From Symsagittifera roscoffensis (Eukaryota; Xenacoelomorpha; Acoela; Convolutidae): a stretch of DNA of 64,000 nt. The translations under genes and the position numbers were made by a program. The notes beneath the pieces were generated by a model. It did no database searches. It was not told the origin of the DNA and saw only the letters and a list, made by a program, of their open reading frames with translations. The stretch covers positions 37,772,600-37,836,599 of the forward strand of contig NC_087070.1 of the NCBI RefSeq assembly GCF_963678635.1, read 5' to 3'. Of the stretch, positions 60,294 to 64,000 are shown one piece after another (positions within the stretch are counted from its first letter, which is position 1; every line of letters begins with the position of its first letter).

Positions 60294-60999
60294 TTAGTGA
60301 ATTTATAGCCCCGTGAATATATCGAATTAAACATAAAAAGTGCACAGTGAAATAGTATGTGTATGTTTTTTTAAATAATTCGTAAATCTATGCAGCTCTT
60401 AGTTCAGTACTAACAAAATATGGATGCAATAGAAAAATGGTTTTATAATGAAAAGACCCAAAAACCAATTTCAAAAGGATTCCTAATTTTTGGCCATTTC
60501 CGGAAGGTTTTATTTGATTTAAAAATAAAATGCGCATTCCGACGCGCGGTCTCTTCTTCATTTTAGTGGAGTATTAGCAACAAGGGCGTCATTAGAAAAA
60601 ATTTCCATGATCGATTGGCCGGAAATGGATTTTGCAAGGTAATTCTAAAGGGGGACCCTTTGAATGACGAGGGGACAAATTTTTTTTCTTCCTCGGTCCC
60701 TCCTCCCTCCCCCAATGTCAGGCTCTAAACAATGAGGTATTTTTAATTCGGCACCAAGGTAACTCTCCGACCGGCAACCTTCCTAAAAATGCTTTTTCAC
60801 TATAAATTTAAATCCTCTGATGAATTTAAACCGCAAATTTTTCAAATTATTTTCTAAAAATATTAGTCTATTTGACACTGGGAAATTATCTGCATGCCAC
60901 AATCTTTTAAGCGCATTGGTTAACCCGAGCTTTGAAACAATAATTAAGAAAACATCAACGAAATAGCAAATGATACAAGTTTATTACACTTCCAAGCTG
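60294..60999. other. Intergenic, no gene seen
   Basis: Non-coding. C/T-rich run near 60690-60715. Confidence 0.4.
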
Positions 61000-61006
61000 G
61001 CAAAAG

Positions 61007-61425
61007 GGGGAGGGTTCTCATGCTTGAAGGACCGAATGCTTGAAAAGTTTCAACCAATCAAAATCGCTAAGCGTTCCTATTGGCTAAATGCCTTTCTCAC
61101 ACAATCGAAGTCAATATTAACAGAAAATGTTTTAAATTAGTGAAAAATAATCAAAAATATTACAAATTGCGGGTTATAACCGCAATACTAGTCAGATAAT
61201 CATCAAGATTTATGAGTTCAAGTTCATAAGAGTTTTTCAGTCTTGAAAACTCATCTGCTTATTATCCAATCGGTCAGTATTAACACTAATGGCCTGGATT
61301 TATTTTCTTACTTCGAGATTTTCACGATTTACTTTGAGATTTTGAATACTCAATTCTGATTGGCTGAAAGTAAGCTAAAATAAATTTCAAGCTTTCGGTC
61401 CTTCAAGCATGAGGGACGCCACCTA
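61007..61425. mobile_element. MITE with terminal inverted repeats and 7 bp target-site duplication
   Basis: Inverted repeats of about 28 bases (CTCATGCTTGAAGGACCGAA, one mismatch, then GCTTGAAA) lie near each end and continue inward with indels. GCAAAAG flanks both sides (61000-61006 and 61426-61432). The length is 419 bp and no coding frame is present. Confidence 0.7.
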
Positions 61426-61432
61426 GCAAAAG

Positions 61433-62100
61433 TAATGGAACGTGATCTAAACTACATTTTATTATTGGATAAATTAAATATTTTATCACTATAAAATATT
61501 TATTATTAACCAATCATATTCCATCTAACTAACAACCCACTTATTTGTAAGTGCTGAAATTACTTGTACTTTCAGCACCAGAGAGATTTGAATTTAACTT
61601 AGAAATCAGTTGCCTCTCCAAGAGAACTTCAGCAATCGCAATAAGCCAGTATACTCTAGATCTATTGAGCCTAGCAGAGACTAGTTAAACACCCTGAGAC
61701 TAGTAGAGATAAGAGTAAGATTAGGACCGGTATTAGACTAAGAAGTTGCACGAATCTATCCGGCCGAAAATAAGATGGCGTGACGAGCAGACGGTGTACC
61801 CTATCCGAAATTACTCTATGAGTTACATCTCAAACCTAACTCAGTATTGTTTAAGTATGATTACTTTTTCAACCTTGCTAAACAAACGCTCATTTAGTAG
61901 CATTTTTGCAATAATCATGATCTGTAGCATTGGAAATTTCATAGAATCTGTTTTTTGTTTTATTTGTCATCTATGAGCAACAATGGATCAGTTGGAAGAA
62001 TTTTCAACCACAAAACTACTGGTCGGAGTTCCAACGTCGTGCTTAGAACTAGTTTTATTTATAACTGGCGGCATTTTTGCTGCAGAGCATTGGAAATTTG
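61433..62100. other. Non-coding stretch
   Basis: No convincing gene. An open frame at 61746-61976 is hydrophobic but has no recognisable features. Confidence 0.4.
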
Positions 62101-62109
62101 TTAGCATCT

Positions 62110-62208
62110 ATAGCTGGTGGCTAGATAACATTTCAAGAGACCGTGGCACTAATGCAAAAATGCGAGACTCCACATCTCGAGGTTGAAGGTTCGAATCCGG
62201 CTTATCGA
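62110..62208 (+). repeat. tRNA-like SINE head
   Basis: A perfect B box GGTTCGAATCC lies near 62188-62198. An A-box-like TGGCTAGATAAC lies about 70 bases upstream, a spacing that would fit a long variable arm. A T run follows directly, as in a Pol III terminator. Confidence 0.45.
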
Positions 62209-62353
62209 AATTTTTTTTTACAGATTTGGGGTTATTTCTCTTTTTTTCTTATTTCTTTTTAAAGAACTGCTTTAGTCATTTCAATACTAGGGTTTGCGAA
62301 GCGCAGTTTTGCTTCTAATTACATTTTATGCTCAAGCTGCTATGTAACATGGA

Positions 62354-62614
62354 GTGTTACTTTATGAATCAACCAATCTTACTAGAATTGAACATAGGGA
62401 TCAAACTATTAAACAATTCCATCTAATCATACTTTACAGAAAAAAAACTGAAACACTGAAACAATACTCTGAGTGTTATCATATATACAGTGCTATTGAT
62501 AATTTTCACGAATTATTTCAAACCACAAATGAAATAGTAAGAACTGAAAATTTTGTGGCATTACTTGAAAACACAATTTTACACAATCATCTTGCCAAAT
62601 TAAACAAAAAATGA
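62354..62614 (+). CDS. Short open frame, unknown, weakly supported
   Basis: 86 codons of mixed, protein-like composition with few repeats (for example QYSECYHIYSAIDNFHELF). No family is recognised, no splice sites are obvious and the flanks are AT-rich. It may be a chance frame or an element fragment. Confidence 0.15.
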   Translation: MLLYESTNLTRIEHRDQTIKQFHLIILYRKKTETLKQYSECYHIYSAIDNFHELFQTTNEIVRTENFVALLENTILHNHLAKLNKK

Positions 62615-63930
62615 ACAGAAGCTAGGCAATTAAGTACAAAACTTCACAAAAAACTAAACGTTTATCAATCATGCGAGTTACAAAAAGTATATTCTTTGCC
62701 TAATTCCAATATCAGATTGTTTTGAAAGAAATGATAATAACTACCTCATCCACTAAAAGTTATACAAAAATAGTTTTTTTGGCAATATACAGTTTTTTGG
62801 GAAATTTGGAAAGAGGAAAAATAATTTAATGAATCTCAATTCAACAGATTTGTTGGTAGTTTTTATGGTAAAAATTCAAATCCATAGTTTTCTAAGTTTT
62901 TTGTTCAAACTTCTACTGCTTGTCAACAGTGTAATAACTATCTCCTTCGTTTTTTTTGAATGTCGGCTTTTTGCCGCATGACTTTTCTACTTTTTTGAAA
63001 TTTTGTAAATTCAGAAAAATCCACTCAGAGACGTTTAAAAACAAACTATATGGTCTAATGACGTTTTCTCGGGCTTAAGACTGGCTTATAAAATATGCAA
63101 ATATGTATTTATTTTTCTAATTGCTAGCCTGAGAACATTTAGTGATATGATTAAAACCATGAATCAAATTTGTCGCCCAGATTCTCAGAATACTTTCTGG
63201 TAAACAATCAGTCATACAATTTGAAACAATGAAAAAATAGGCAACAGCATAATTGTCTTAATATTACTTTGTATAACAATGAAAACAAATAATGGCGTGC
63301 AATCGCAGCAAGGAAAATTACCCCCACTATTCTGGTGAAGTTTCTGGGAAATTTTATCTCGTTCTATTTGTGTTCAGACCTTTTTTATAATGAGATTAAA
63401 AAAATACCTATACTGATGAAAAAGGTTGGAACCGGATGAAAACCTTTAAATAGCAAAACATCCATTATCACTAATGAGCTTTTTGCGTTTTTGAAGATTC
63501 TGTTTATCGTAAACTGCATTATCTGAAAACTGTGACTAGCAACAATTTTAATCGGAACTTATCTAGAACTGTTGGACTGGGATTTTTTATCTCAGAAGTT
63601 TAATTAATCTCTAGAACATTTTATAAATTCAATAGATTAATCAAACAAGTGTCTTCTGTTTGCTTAATCAGTTTTTCAATCTATTTGCTGGTAAGATTCT
63701 TTCAAAAAGTCCAAGCAATTTTTTGATAATCGGTTGCTTAAGTTTAATGACAGCTGATATAAAAATTGTCTCAAGTGAAACTTAAAAAGTCGCTTTTGGT
63801 AAACTTTGGTGAGTTTTTCTATGAAATTTCTCAGATTTAGAAAAAAGCTGTCAAAACGTAACAAGTTAATACTTGCTGCTTAAATATAAAAGTTTAGCGT
63901 TTTTATATTCCGTTAGAAAAACAGGTTGAT
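62615..63930. other. Non-coding stretch
   Basis: AT-rich, no gene recognised. Confidence 0.4.
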
Positions 63931-63954
63931 GAATGACAAGGGGACGGGTCTGAT

Positions 63955-64000
63955 CGAGAGGGGGCTATTCTCATGCGCGAAGGACCGAAACCAAAATATG
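63955..64000 (+). mobile_element. Left end of another MITE of the 61007-61425 type (cut by window end)
   Basis: GGGGGCTATTCTCATGCGCG followed by AAGGACCGAAA matches the terminal sequence of the element at 61007, with two or three differences. The rest lies outside the window. Confidence 0.6.

Noticed and set aside
61983-62186. 67-codon frame MDQLEEFSTT...
   Set aside because: Overlaps the tRNA-like SINE head and ends in it; probably chance.

Overview
The window looks like nuclear DNA of an invertebrate animal: AT-rich, gene-poor, with long T-rich introns and many transposable-element remains. The species cannot be named from the sequence. An animal source is supported by a claudin-like tetraspan gene, a ZC3H14 homologue and a mitochondrial ribosomal protein gene with introns. 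No bacterial operons, CRISPR arrays or rRNA genes are visible. Three protein-coding genes are well supported, all on the plus strand: (1) ZC3H14/Nab2-type poly(A)-RNA-binding zinc-finger protein, 25777-28101, with its whole coding region in one exon; (2) a three-exon claudin/PMP22-superfamily membrane protein, 37497-43199, whose second intron has a GC-AG boundary; (3) mitochondrial ribosomal protein uS11m (MRPS11), four exons, 48214-52712.

Layout. 1-4.5 kb: non-coding, with a ~0.5 kb tandem duplication and a tRNA-like SINE head. 4531-4730: assembly gap. 4.7-6.4 kb: decayed Gypsy LTR retrotransposon on the minus strand (protease, reverse transcriptase, RNase H pieces). 7.2-16.5 kb: two ~0.65 kb direct repeats, possibly LTRs, bracket 8 kb that holds an unidentified, broken, relatively GC-rich coding tract on the minus strand and degenerate tandem repeats. 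17.1-17.4 kb: a candidate orphan exon on the minus strand. 18.4-22.1 kb: non-LTR retrotransposon on the minus strand with an endonuclease-like 3' module and an upstream SGNH-hydrolase-like region. 23.5-25.0 kb: 3' end of a second non-LTR element, plus strand. 25.8-28.1 kb: ZC3H14. 29.69-35.78 kb: three tandem copies of a ~2.04 kb unit. 37.5-43.2 kb: claudin-like gene. 39-51 kb: a mosaic repeat family spread through intron 1 of that gene, the intergenic region and an MRPS11 intron. 48.2-52.7 kb: MRPS11. 54.4-55.4 kb: degenerate relatives of the modules in the 2 kb array. 56.45-59.57 kb: two 1.43 kb direct repeats (probable LTRs) around a 257 bp gag-like remnant. 59.87-60.29 and 61.01-61.43 kb: two MITE-like elements with target-site duplications. 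A further end of the second type lies at the right edge of the window.

The three genes are unrelated in function (nuclear RNA processing, cell membrane/junction, mitochondrial translation). They are ordinary conserved animal genes in a repeat-rich region. I found no convincing new multi-gene system; what is unusual here is in the repeats and transposable elements and in a few gene-structure details.
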